Below, piece by piece: positions 1 through 8,893 of a stretch of DNA of 64,000 nt (position 1 is its first letter; every line of letters starts with the position of its first letter). Where the stretch lies: NCBI RefSeq assembly GCF_900104845.1, contig NZ_FNSR01000003.1, positions 1,024,779 to 1,088,778 on the forward strand. The letters run 5' to 3'. The notes beneath the pieces were generated by a model. It worked only from the letters and a program-made list of their open reading frames with translations, did not search any database and had not been told where the DNA came from. The position numbers were made by a program, and so were the translations under genes. The DNA comes from Paraburkholderia caballeronis (GTDB lineage Bacteria; Pseudomonadota; Gammaproteobacteria; Burkholderiales; Burkholderiaceae).

Positions 1-132
1 GCCGCGATGGATGAAATCATCGACTGGCTTGGCTTCTACAATGCCCGCCGACTGCATTCGACATTGAACTACGTCAGCCCCATGACGTTCGAGAAGAATT
101 GGGCCGCCGCTCAGCGAGGGCGAGCGGCCTGA
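1..132 (+). pseudogene. IS3-family transposase, C-terminal fragment (5' end outside window)
   Basis: The open frame from base 1 to the TGA at 130-132 encodes the last 43 residues of an IS3-family OrfB transposase. The C-terminal signature is FYNARRLHSTLNYVSPM, the stretch that follows the catalytic glutamate in this family. The DDE residues themselves lie outside the window, so it cannot be said whether the element is intact. It abuts the 3' end of tssJ and marks the left edge of the T6SS-1 block. It belongs to a different subgroup from the transposase fragment at 24.3-24.9 kb, whose equivalent motif is YNRKRPHSSL. No confident terminal inverted repeat was found between 133 and 206. Confidence 0.85.
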
Positions 133-206
133 TGGCTTCAGCTATGGGATAACTGGCGTCTGGATGCGAGGCCACCCGTCCGGTGTAACGAACAGTCTTG
201 CGATTT

Positions 207-743
207 TCACTGTGCCGGACGCGTCTTCTGTGCGTCGCCCGCGGCAACAAGATCATTGCCCACCAGTTCAAGCTTCAGCGGATCATCTGGCGACAGGCTC
301 TTCTTCGGAAACACCCGGCGCCATGTGGTGGCACCGGTCGGATCCCGGAAGAACGCCACCACCGCAACATACTGCGTATCGGTCTTCATCGGCTGGGTGA
401 CGTTCACCGCGCCCCCCGGCGTCACGATGACACTGGTCATATCCTGAAGATCCTGGCCAAGCACCGTGCGGTCATTGTCCAGAAGATCGTAGTACGACGC
501 AGCATCCAGACCCTTCCAGTCCTTGAGCTGGTAGATCCGCACGGCAACCGAGAACGGCTGGGTGCCCGAGGTACTGTTCAGTGCCGGGCGCGCGCTCAGG
601 TCGATATTGAGCGTCTTGACCGTCTTGTGGAACACCGCGTTGTACGCGTTTGCCGTACCGTCCGACACGGATTGCCACGCGCCACACGCCGACAGGATGA
701 GGCACAGACCCGCTGTGGCCATTACAGGAAATATCCGCACGGT
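207..743 (-). CDS. tssJ: T6SS outer-membrane lipoprotein TssJ
   Basis: TssJ anchors the T6SS membrane complex (TssJLM) to the outer membrane and binds the periplasmic part of TssM. The product has a short lipoprotein signal peptide ending in the lipobox LSAC, followed by a domain of about 155 residues with typical TssJ motifs such as VRIYQLKD and a late LELVG stretch. It is the last gene of the leftward T6SS-1 operon. An ATG at 758 overlaps the tssG stop as ATGA. A GTG at 743 is preceded by GGAGG four bases upstream and gives a cleaner signal peptide, so GTG is preferred; the ATG start would add five residues. Length fits the family. Confidence 0.9.
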   Translation of the reverse strand, partial: TVRIFPVMATAGLCLILSACGAWQSVSDGTANAYNAVFHKTVKTLNIDLSARPALNSTSGTQPFSVAVRIYQLKDWKGLDAASYYDLLDNDRTVLGQDLQDMTSVIVTPGGAVNVTQPMKTDTQYVAVVAFFRDPTGATTWRRVFPKKSLSPDDPLKLELVGNDLVAAGDAQKTRPAQ

Positions 744-754
744 TCCTCCGTGAT

Positions 755-1837
755 TCATGGGTTCAGTGAGTTGTAGCGGCCCAGATTGATCGTGACCGTC
801 TGGTTTGCCGCAGGAGTGAGTAGTGCGGTCCAGGCCAGCCGCGGCCGATGCACACCAGCTGGCGCGGCACCGCCTGTCAGGGTAAGGGTAGGCGCAGCGG
901 TTGCAGGAATCTCCATGCGCAATATTGCGTCGGACCTGTTGCCGAGATAGAGGCCGACCAGACGCATCAGATCCTCATGGAATACCTCGCCCGGTAGTAG
1001 CGCATGCGCCTGGGTGTTATCGAGCGGCCGGATCGTCACGAGAATCGCCTGCGAGCGATCCAGTACGCGGGAGCCGAGCACATGGCCATCACCCAGGCCG
1101 CTCAAAGGAGGACCGTTGGCACGTCGGGCGCGCCGTCCCGCAGTCAGCCCCTGCTGCTGGCCGGCTGGCGTCCACTGCGGGTAGAACTCGCGCACCGTGA
1201 CCTTCGCGCCATCGAGCAGATGCGTTACAACGCCCTCCAAGCCTTCGGCCGGGCGCGTGCGCTGCATGAAGAGCCCGACCAGAGCCAGAAGTCGCGACGG
1301 CGCCAAGCCGGATTTGCCGGCCGGATCCCCGATACCCAGTCCTGCCAGCGACAGGAGATATTTCGAGATCTCGTCGGTACCGCCCGGGCGGAAATTGACC
1401 GGGTAGTGATACTTGAGCCAGGCCCGGTAAAGCAGCGTGACGATGCGATGGTTGAAGATGTCGAGAAAGGCCGTCACCTTCTCGTGCCCTTCCTTGCGCA
1501 GCACGATGTCGTCGATCAGGTGCGGCGGCATCGCCGCATCCACGCCGTAGAGGCCAAGGAAAGTGGTCTGCACCAACGGCAGCGCATCCTCGTCCTCCTC
1601 GTCGAACGCCACACCCGCAACTTCGGATCCCGGAAACCCAACCCTTGCGCGCGGCTGAAAGCGCACCGGCTCATGCTCGGGTGTGTCCTGGGTTCCGAAG
1701 CCGGGTTTGTCAGGCGTCTGCAATTCGAGCAAGCGCAGCAGCTGGAACACATTCATCTGCGGCGCCGCGGACAGCAGTGCGCGGACAAACGGCGCGAGCT
1801 TTGGCCGACGGATCCGCATGGTATTCATCCCGCTCAT
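755..1837 (-). CDS. tssG: T6SS baseplate subunit TssG
   Basis: TssG is a baseplate wedge protein that works with TssE, TssF and TssK under the contractile sheath in the cytoplasm. The N-terminal half carries the family pattern FVRALLSAAPQMNVFQLLRLLE, interrupted only by small differences, and the middle has the conserved HRIVTLLYRAWLKYHY stretch. The chosen ATG at 1837 overlaps the tssF stop as ATGA. A longer reading from 1870 would overlap tssF by 37 bases and is less likely. The protein is about 360 aa, normal for the family. The stop overlaps the upstream tssJ ATG option, so the genes are translationally coupled. Confidence 0.93.
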   Translation of the reverse strand: MSGMNTMRIRRPKLAPFVRALLSAAPQMNVFQLLRLLELQTPDKPGFGTQDTPEHEPVRFQPRARVGFPGSEVAGVAFDEEDEDALPLVQTTFLGLYGVDAAMPPHLIDDIVLRKEGHEKVTAFLDIFNHRIVTLLYRAWLKYHYPVNFRPGGTDEISKYLLSLAGLGIGDPAGKSGLAPSRLLALVGLFMQRTRPAEGLEGVVTHLLDGAKVTVREFYPQWTPAGQQQGLTAGRRARRANGPPLSGLGDGHVLGSRVLDRSQAILVTIRPLDNTQAHALLPGEVFHEDLMRLVGLYLGNRSDAILRMEIPATAAPTLTLTGGAAPAGVHRPRLAWTALLTPAANQTVTINLGRYNSLNP

Positions 1838-3612
1838 AGCGGCGACCTGTCCGACTTGCTCGCCGGCCACTCGATGCGCTCCTGCGAGGGGAGGCTGACG
1901 ATCACGAGCTGCGTGAAGTGATTCACGTCGGCATAGAGTTCGAAGAAGCGGTGCAACATCTCGCCGAAGAGCATCATGTCACCCTCGCCGGCAAACGCGT
2001 GGCTGTCGAGCGTCACCTCGATCAGCGTGCCCCGCTCCACGGCGCCCTGCATCACCTTGCGCAGGCCCTTGCGGATGACCTTCTGGATGCCGTCGAGGCG
2101 TCGCCGGTTCATCTCGCCATTGGTCCAGTCGTACAGCGCGAGTGTGCCACGCAGGATTTCCGCGTCGAGCTGCGACAGGTAGTTCGGGGCGAGATGGGAA
2201 AGAATGCGCCATTGATAGCGGTCACCCGTCGGCGGATGTAGCGGCAGCGTGGGCGACACGAGATTGCGAACGCGTGCGACGTTCGAGATCCCCTTGCCCA
2301 TCTCGTTGATGCCGGCTTCACGCAGGCTCTTGCGGGGCAGCATGCCGTTCGTGCCCGTGACGCGCAGCGACAGCGTTTCGCGCGGCAGCGCCTCGGCGTT
2401 CTCCCACGCCTGGCCGCCAAGCACCAGCCACGTTTCGTAGAGCCCCTTTACGCCCTGCTGGACACGCGTGTGGTAGTAGCGCTCAGGCGCCTCGTGCCGG
2501 AGCATGCCGCCCCGGTGCTTGAAACTTGAGAACGGCACATAATCGACACGGTCACCGGTCAGGTGGTCATGCGCGTCGACCGCATCAACCGAGTACGTTT
2601 CGACGTGCTCGCCGTGGCGCAGCCGTGGCCGCACGACATAGGACGTCGCGTGATGGTCAACGCGGATCGGCTCGGCGTCCATGCGGAAAAGGTTGATGAT
2701 CGGCGTGCAGAACAACCGGATGTTCTTTTCCGAAAAACGCAGCTCGGACGGATAGGTTTGATTCAGCACCACCTCGACTTCGAACTCGGTCACGCTCGGC
2801 GCGAGCGCGGCGAGATCGATGCCGTGGAGGTCAAGGAAAAGGAACTTCTCGGTGAAGCTGAAGTATTCGAGGAGGAGCTGATAGCCGCCAAAGGAATTAT
2901 CGGCCTTGGGCCACAGGCGCTCGTCGGCGCCGAATCCGGCCGTCGCGAAGTAAGCGTCCGGCAACGAACGCGGTTCGCCATCGCGCACGGAAGGAAGGCG
3001 CAACAGGATGTCGTCGACATGACGGGTCAGTGCCAGGTGCAGGGCCGTGGCCACCGGCCGGTCGGCGTTCAGATAGAGTCGCAGATGCGAAACGCTAAGC
3101 GTGTTCTGTCGCGACTGTGCTTCGATCTGGAACGTCAGTCGAATGGTCGAGCGCCCGTCTTCCCGCATGCCCGCACTGGCCGACTTCAACTGCAGCGGCA
3201 GCAGGTCCACTGGCCACGTCGTGCGGTAGGTGCACCGGGTGCCGTCCGGGCCAATCGGATCGGAGCGCACCTCGATATCCGCCGGAATCGTCTCGCGCTT
3301 CTGCAGCGTGCCAAAGTCGGGGACGAGCTCGAGGATGGAGAGCGAAGGAAGCGTGCGCAGATAGTGTGGCCAGAGCAGGCTCACCAGTGCCTCGGTGATC
3401 TCCGGCAGTTCGTCATCGAGTTTCTGGCGCAGGCGCCCGATCATAAAGGCGAAGCCTTCGAACAGGCGTTCGACGTAGGGGTCGCGCTCGCCCACGCGAT
3501 CGAGATTGAGCATCCGTGCGCGATCCGGATTCGCTTTCGCAAACTCCCGACCGGCCTCGGTCAGATAGCGCATCTCGGATTCGTAATAGCGCAGCGTGGA
3601 ATCGTCGTCCAT
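1834..3612 (-). CDS. tssF: T6SS baseplate subunit TssF
   Basis: TssF is the main wedge protein of the T6SS baseplate. The 592-aa product begins with the diagnostic pattern LRYYESEMRYL, followed by EAGREFAKANPD and DPYVERLFEGFAF near residues 20-55, then LWPHYLRTLPS, all hallmarks of TssF. An AGGA Shine-Dalgarno lies upstream of the ATG. The gene sits between tssA (22-bp gap) and tssG (4-bp overlap) in the leftward T6SS-1 operon. Length is normal and no break is visible. Confidence 0.95.
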   Translation of the reverse strand: MDDDSTLRYYESEMRYLTEAGREFAKANPDRARMLNLDRVGERDPYVERLFEGFAFMIGRLRQKLDDELPEITEALVSLLWPHYLRTLPSLSILELVPDFGTLQKRETIPADIEVRSDPIGPDGTRCTYRTTWPVDLLPLQLKSASAGMREDGRSTIRLTFQIEAQSRQNTLSVSHLRLYLNADRPVATALHLALTRHVDDILLRLPSVRDGEPRSLPDAYFATAGFGADERLWPKADNSFGGYQLLLEYFSFTEKFLFLDLHGIDLAALAPSVTEFEVEVVLNQTYPSELRFSEKNIRLFCTPIINLFRMDAEPIRVDHHATSYVVRPRLRHGEHVETYSVDAVDAHDHLTGDRVDYVPFSSFKHRGGMLRHEAPERYYHTRVQQGVKGLYETWLVLGGQAWENAEALPRETLSLRVTGTNGMLPRKSLREAGINEMGKGISNVARVRNLVSPTLPLHPPTGDRYQWRILSHLAPNYLSQLDAEILRGTLALYDWTNGEMNRRRLDGIQKVIRKGLRKVMQGAVERGTLIEVTLDSHAFAGEGDMMLFGEMLHRFFELYADVNHFTQLVIVSLPSQERIEWPASKSDRSPL

Positions 3613-3634
3613 GCAATTTTTCCTGGGTATCTTT

Positions 3635-5233
3635 TTACAGAACGGCGATGGCCCGGGCGGGATCGAGGACGGTCATTTCGTGGCCGAGCTTTTCGATCTG
3701 GCGGGTGATGGCCGGCTTGTCGGCATCCTTGCGGTTCATGGATGCCTTGAGCGTCTTGAGCAGCTGGTGCTTGACCTTGAACGTCAGCGATGGCTCCCAT
3801 CCGGCGAGCCGGAACTGAGGGCCACCGGCGTCCAGCTCGGCCAGCAGGCGAAGGCAGATATCCGGTCGGCTGGCATTGTCTGCGACGCGCGCCATGACCC
3901 AGCGCTGCAGGTAGCGTTGGCGATCCGTGCGGATTCCGGGCAACCCGTCAATCCACGCAAAGGCAGCTTCAATGCCCTCTGACTGCGCAAGCTCGCGCGC
4001 CTGTGCTTCCATTATTTCCTGCCAGTTTGCGACAGCACCATCTTCGTCATCGGTGGATACCGGCAACTCGGCGAGCGCCTCGCCCTGGTCAAGATTGCGG
4101 ACGACCGCATTACCAGCGATCCATTCGAGCGTCGCATCGTCAGCGAATGGCGTACCGTCATTGAAGGCGAGCCGCTGGATGCCTGGCATGCGCTCGAGGA
4201 AGAGTGCGAAGTCGGTCTTCAGGATGTCCCGCGATTCCGTGTATGGCGATCCGGCGTGATCGAGCGCGACGTGCTGGTAGTACTGCAGGTCCGGCCACAG
4301 ATGGTTGACGCCTTCCATGTAGCCGCCTTCGACGCGTTCGAGGAGTTCTGGCCACTGCTTCTGCAGGACGAGCCGTTTGAACTGCTGGCGCAACTCGGCG
4401 CGTGGTGGTGCGAGGCGCGTGTGCCCCTTCGGATCGGCCGGCGGCACCTCATGAACGGTATCCGAGCGCATGCAGCGCACGAGACGCGCTGCAGGCAGAT
4501 AGCCATGCTCCTCATCGCGCAGATATTTCGCCAGCACGCGGGTGTACTCGAGCGCGTCACGCGTCGAGGCGATTGTCGTGACGCCAGTGGGAAGCGAGCC
4601 CGATCCGCCCGGCATCGCCGTTGAACTGTCCGTCACCGGCCGCACGACGTCTTCGCCGCCTTCGAAACGGGAAACCAGCGCCTGGAGGTTCGGGTGGGCC
4701 GCCTCTGGCCAGTCTGCAGTTTTACCGATCAGCAGGTTCAATGCCGCCGTCGCCCGCTCGAGCTCCGCGGGTGCGAACTCGCCGTGGCGGTCAAGCTGTT
4801 CCAGTACGCGTGCCGTCGCCACCCATTCGATCGCCAAACGCTTCGCTTCGTCACGGCCAGGCAACAGAGCATGTCCAAAACGATCGACGAGCGCAACAAG
4901 AAGCTCGATACCGTCGGCAAGGCCTGCCGCACCATCCTGACGGGCCCGTGCAAACGCAAAATAGCCCGCGAGACGCAAATCTTTGCCGACCTCGCAGAGC
5001 ATCTGCTGGCAGGACTGGACAATCAGCACGTCGTCAATATCGGAGAGCTTGCCGATCTCCTCTTTGACTGCAATGAAGGCGTCGTCGTATCCGGGGTCGC
5101 AGCCCACGCCCTTCCCGTCAGCAAATGACAGTGGCTTGAGCCAGTCTTCCCACGCACTGAACCGCTCGCGCGCGCGATCATCCGGGTTGCGCGCGCCGAA
5201 GAGCTGCTTGATGAAACTTGCAAACATGGTCAT
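3635..5233 (-). CDS. tssA: T6SS protein TssA (ImpA N-terminal / VasJ C-terminal type), T6SS-1
   Basis: TssA proteins prime or stabilise the distal end of the growing sheath-tube. The 532-aa product has an ImpA-type N-terminal domain (DPGYDDAF, GKDLRLAGYFAFARARQDG within the first 110 residues), a central variable region, and a VasJ-like C-terminal domain with RQRYLQRWVMARV and closing DPARAI. The ATG at 5233 overlaps the tssM stop as ATGA; a second ATG lies two codons downstream. A clear paralogue lies at 24929-26509 in T6SS-2; the N-terminal domains align well but the linkers differ. Confidence 0.93.
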   Translation of the reverse strand: MTMFASFIKQLFGARNPDDRARERFSAWEDWLKPLSFADGKGVGCDPGYDDAFIAVKEEIGKLSDIDDVLIVQSCQQMLCEVGKDLRLAGYFAFARARQDGAAGLADGIELLVALVDRFGHALLPGRDEAKRLAIEWVATARVLEQLDRHGEFAPAELERATAALNLLIGKTADWPEAAHPNLQALVSRFEGGEDVVRPVTDSSTAMPGGSGSLPTGVTTIASTRDALEYTRVLAKYLRDEEHGYLPAARLVRCMRSDTVHEVPPADPKGHTRLAPPRAELRQQFKRLVLQKQWPELLERVEGGYMEGVNHLWPDLQYYQHVALDHAGSPYTESRDILKTDFALFLERMPGIQRLAFNDGTPFADDATLEWIAGNAVVRNLDQGEALAELPVSTDDEDGAVANWQEIMEAQARELAQSEGIEAAFAWIDGLPGIRTDRQRYLQRWVMARVADNASRPDICLRLLAELDAGGPQFRLAGWEPSLTFKVKHQLLKTLKASMNRKDADKPAITRQIEKLGHEMTVLDPARAIAVL

Positions 5234-8200
5234 TCAGAATCCGGCACCGTGCCATGGGGAAGTGAAATCGCGGCATGGCGAGCCGCCGCAACGGCCGACG
5301 CTGGCAGAGGGGGCGGTCCCGCGTTCTTCATCACTCCCACCCCCGATGCGGCCGCCGGCAGGAAGATTTTCGTTGGCATCGAGAAGCCGCGAAGGGCGAG
5401 CAGTTCCAGCGGACCCTTGCCCGAGTCGGTACGCATCACGTAGGTGAGCGGATGCGTCACGTTCTTCGGCACCGTCGTCTCAGGGGCCTTCGTCGTCAGC
5501 GTTGTGGGGTCGCTGGCCATCGTGGGCGCTGAGGCCGCAACCGGACCTGAGGCATCGGCTGCGGCTGCCACGGTGGTTGGCACCGGACCGGGCATGGCCA
5601 TCCAGGTCAGCTTGTATCGCGTATCCGAGAGCGGTTCGACGTTGGCCGACGCCAGCATCCGCACGAACGCCCAGCGCCCCTGCTTCTCGAAACCCTTGTT
5701 GAGTCCCGACTGCACGGTCTGCCATTCCAGTCGTGTTCCGGTGACGAGCAGGTCATTGCCCGGCCAGACGAACGGCTGCCAGCGATCGGCCGAATTCAGG
5801 TATTTCATCGTCTGACCATCGACGGTGATCTGTGTCTCGGTCACGTCGGCACCCGGTTGCGGCATCAGGTCGAAGCGGTACTGCGCGGCACCCGAAGCGA
5901 GCATATGCGACGCAATGCCCTGCAGCACATTGATCGCCTTCAGGAAGGCCGGATCGAACCGCAGTCCCGTGGCTGCACTGCCCGGGACCCATTGATCGCC
6001 GTGCAGTTCGAGCGCGCCGGCGAGCTGCTGGTTGATGAACGCGGGAACGAGGCCGGTTTGATCGCGCAGGAAACGCACGAGCTCCGGAAACGACGCGTCG
6101 TCATCGCTCGACGCAAACGGGTAGCGGCCCTGGAACGCACGCGTCCATGGTTCGACGATGGTTTGTCGCCATGCGTCGTTCAGGCTTGCCTGAGCCGGTT
6201 GCATAACCGCCTGCATCGCCTGGTCGACAGGACGCAGGAAGAGTGCATCCCCAAGGCCGGACCACTGTTCGCCAAGGCTTGCTGCAACGAGGCTTGCATA
6301 GGTGCGGGTGTCGGACAGTTCGGAACTCTTGCCCTGGAATTGTGCCTGTGCGACCCGCTTCGCCTGGTCATCCATGCTGCCGCTGTTGGTCATGGCCTCG
6401 ATTTTCAGACGCAGCGTGGTCACCGCGTCGAGGTAGCGCTGCAGGCTGAGATTCGAGTCAGCAGCCTTGCCTTGCGGCTGGGCAGCGCTCACAAGACGCA
6501 GGACAGGCCCGAAGGACGCATCCAGCGGAGCTGCCGGAATGACGGCCTGCGCGGCGCCTTCCACTGCTCCAGCGTAGGCACGGCCCCCCATCAGGCTTTG
6601 GGCTTTTGCGACGAGCGTATCGGAGAGAGACGTAATGTTCTCCCCCGCGCGCCCCTGATACTCGAATGCCTTCATCAAGGCGATCATGGGCGACTGGCGG
6701 GAATCGGCGAAGAGGCGCAACTGCTCGGCAATCGCAGGCAATGTAGGTGCGCTAACCCACTGGATCGAATTGGCGAACGCCTGCCACTGTCTGCCGTATT
6801 CGTCGAAGTACATGTCGCGCAGCGCCTTGCGGAGCTCATCGACCGGCTGCGCTGGCTGTGTACTTGCGGATGCGTTCAACACCCAGTCGGTCGTCACGTT
6901 CTGGCGTTGCGCAGCATCGTCGATGGCTTGCGAGATCTGGCCGTCCCACGCCTGCCTTGTATAGACACCCGGCACCGTGGCGCCCGTGCGGAACAGTCCG
7001 CGCGCATCGGTTCCGGCCAGCAGCGTGGCCAGCGTCTGATCGCCGTACTTGCCGGTCGCCGCGTCAATAATCGAGTGATAGATCGTGTCCGTCGAGTTGC
7101 TCGTGCCAATCAGCGCGAGCAGTACCTGTCGCGTGTTGTTCACGAGATCGGTTCGGGGCTGGATCGCCCATTCAGGGTGAGCCGGGAGATGCTGTGCAAA
7201 GAACGGGAAAAACTGGTGAGCCAGGTCCTGTCGTTCACCAACGCTCAGACCGGCGTTCGTGATCCAGTTCCACGTGAGCTCGGGCACCATTACCTTCGCA
7301 TCGGCGCGCTTCGGTTCTGCCAGCATCAGGTAGGCGCGAAGTGTCTTGTGCCCGGCGAGCGCCTGCTTGCTGGTTGCATCGTCCGAAACATCCGTACGCA
7401 TCGTGGCGACATTTCCTAACGACGATTCGAGTCCCTGCTGCGTCGGTGAGACGAGCAGACGCCGACTCGCTGGGGTATAGGCCTGCCAAAGGCCAGCAAG
7501 AATCGCCTTGTCGCGGTTCAGGCCGAAGCGTGAATACCACGGCGCGCCGGCCGAAGCACGATATTCGAAGCGCTCGATATCGTGCTGGACATCAAGTAGC
7601 GCGTGCAGACCTGAGCGACCATCAGAGGCCGACACTTGCTGTCGGGCTAACTGGTTTGCATAGACCAGTTCACGCGTGTTAGATCCGCCGGAGACGAACA
7701 TGCCGGCAATCCAGATGCACGCGCATGCGCTGACTATCGACGCGCCGACGGTACTGGGGTGAAAGCCGACCCGGCGTCCTGTAGCTCGCCGACTGGATGC
7801 ACCGACGTGTTGCCACAGTGCAGATGGGACATCATCGTAGGACGGTGCTGCTTTACGCACTGGATCCGCGGGTACAAACCACGTGCCTCTAACTTCGAGT
7901 GGCAGTCGATGTGTTGACGCGAGACCAGAGACGAACCGCGCGAGCGGCGCTGACCATGTCTCAAGGTTCCTGGAAAGGTCTGCGAAATACCTGTTCCGCT
8001 TGTTCTCGCTAAGGGCTTTCGTACCCGACACAGCGAGACGATCGCCAAGGACAGAGAGCGCATCAGCCGTCGTAGCATCATCCTCCCGCCGAGATAGAGA
8101 GCAACCGACAACAGCATCGGCATCGCGTCCCGTAGCGGCCAGGCCGGTGTCAGTCACGATATGCACGGGCGCGGACCAGTGAAGTCCCAGTGCGATTTGC

Positions 8201-8817
8201 GAAAGCACCGGTCTCCCAGCGAGCACGGCCCGCTGCGCAGTTAGCATGTCGCTCATGGCATCATTGAACAGTACAACACCATCGATCGGGCGGCGCCGCC
8301 TGAGCTTTGCGAGTTGCCGGAGCCAGTCGCTGTCCGGCTGGCCGCTCGCATTAACCGGGCAATGCAGCAGCACCGTGTCACCCTCGACGTGCCAGTCCTG
8401 CGTCGCAAGATTCGAAATATGTGCGGCAACAGACCGGGCCGGTCCGACGAGAAGCAGCCACGATTCCCGATACTTCCAGAAGAAGCCGTGCTTCAAACGC
8501 AATCGCTGTGTGAGATCGGCGAGCGTCATCGGTTGCTGTGTCAGCTCTCCTTCGTCCATTCGCGTTGCACTCGCGAGGTCTGGCGCCTCGCTCGACGTGG
8601 CGCCGTTCGTGTCAGCCGACAATCGATTCGCGATGAGATAGCCGACCACCGCGATCAACATGACGCAGAGAAAGCCCAGCTCTACGGTCAGCAACTGATT
8701 GTCACTCCAGCCGAGTTGCCTTCCAGCGATCCAGAAGATGCCGGCAGTACAGAGCAGAGCGACAAAGAACCACACCAACACTCGTAAAGATAGATTCTTA
8801 CGTTGAGTCGTACTCAT
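5230..8817 (-). CDS. tssM: T6SS inner-membrane protein TssM (IcmF family), T6SS-1
   Basis: TssM spans the inner membrane and periplasm, linking TssL and the baseplate to TssJ. The product is 1195 aa with two N-terminal membrane segments (about residues 11-33 and 41-63), a cytoplasmic NTPase-like domain, a third membrane segment near 355-380 and a large periplasmic region. The start at 8817 (MSTTQRKN) follows an AGGTGG-type ribosome site; a longer in-frame reading to 8937 would overlap the neighbour and adds a non-conserved leader. The place where many TssM proteins have a Walker A motif reads VGPARSVAAH (residues 124-133), with no GKT, so nucleotide binding is doubtful. Confidence 0.94.
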   Translation of the reverse strand: MSTTQRKNLSLRVLVWFFVALLCTAGIFWIAGRQLGWSDNQLLTVELGFLCVMLIAVVGYLIANRLSADTNGATSSEAPDLASATRMDEGELTQQPMTLADLTQRLRLKHGFFWKYRESWLLLVGPARSVAAHISNLATQDWHVEGDTVLLHCPVNASGQPDSDWLRQLAKLRRRRPIDGVVLFNDAMSDMLTAQRAVLAGRPVLSQIALGLHWSAPVHIVTDTGLAATGRDADAVVGCSLSRREDDATTADALSVLGDRLAVSGTKALSENKRNRYFADLSRNLETWSAPLARFVSGLASTHRLPLEVRGTWFVPADPVRKAAPSYDDVPSALWQHVGASSRRATGRRVGFHPSTVGASIVSACACIWIAGMFVSGGSNTRELVYANQLARQQVSASDGRSGLHALLDVQHDIERFEYRASAGAPWYSRFGLNRDKAILAGLWQAYTPASRRLLVSPTQQGLESSLGNVATMRTDVSDDATSKQALAGHKTLRAYLMLAEPKRADAKVMVPELTWNWITNAGLSVGERQDLAHQFFPFFAQHLPAHPEWAIQPRTDLVNNTRQVLLALIGTSNSTDTIYHSIIDAATGKYGDQTLATLLAGTDARGLFRTGATVPGVYTRQAWDGQISQAIDDAAQRQNVTTDWVLNASASTQPAQPVDELRKALRDMYFDEYGRQWQAFANSIQWVSAPTLPAIAEQLRLFADSRQSPMIALMKAFEYQGRAGENITSLSDTLVAKAQSLMGGRAYAGAVEGAAQAVIPAAPLDASFGPVLRLVSAAQPQGKAADSNLSLQRYLDAVTTLRLKIEAMTNSGSMDDQAKRVAQAQFQGKSSELSDTRTYASLVAASLGEQWSGLGDALFLRPVDQAMQAVMQPAQASLNDAWRQTIVEPWTRAFQGRYPFASSDDDASFPELVRFLRDQTGLVPAFINQQLAGALELHGDQWVPGSAATGLRFDPAFLKAINVLQGIASHMLASGAAQYRFDLMPQPGADVTETQITVDGQTMKYLNSADRWQPFVWPGNDLLVTGTRLEWQTVQSGLNKGFEKQGRWAFVRMLASANVEPLSDTRYKLTWMAMPGPVPTTVAAAADASGPVAASAPTMASDPTTLTTKAPETTVPKNVTHPLTYVMRTDSGKGPLELLALRGFSMPTKIFLPAAASGVGVMKNAGPPPLPASAVAAARHAAISLPHGTVPDSE

Positions 8818-8893
8818 GGTGCCACCTGCCACGACGTCGCGGACGTCACATACATCGTGAAAATATTTTGCTTTCTTGAAATTGACATTGTCT

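Noticed and set aside
133..206. Terminal inverted repeat of the left IS element
   Set aside because: No partner sequence is inside the window, and no IS3-type end could be assigned with confidence.
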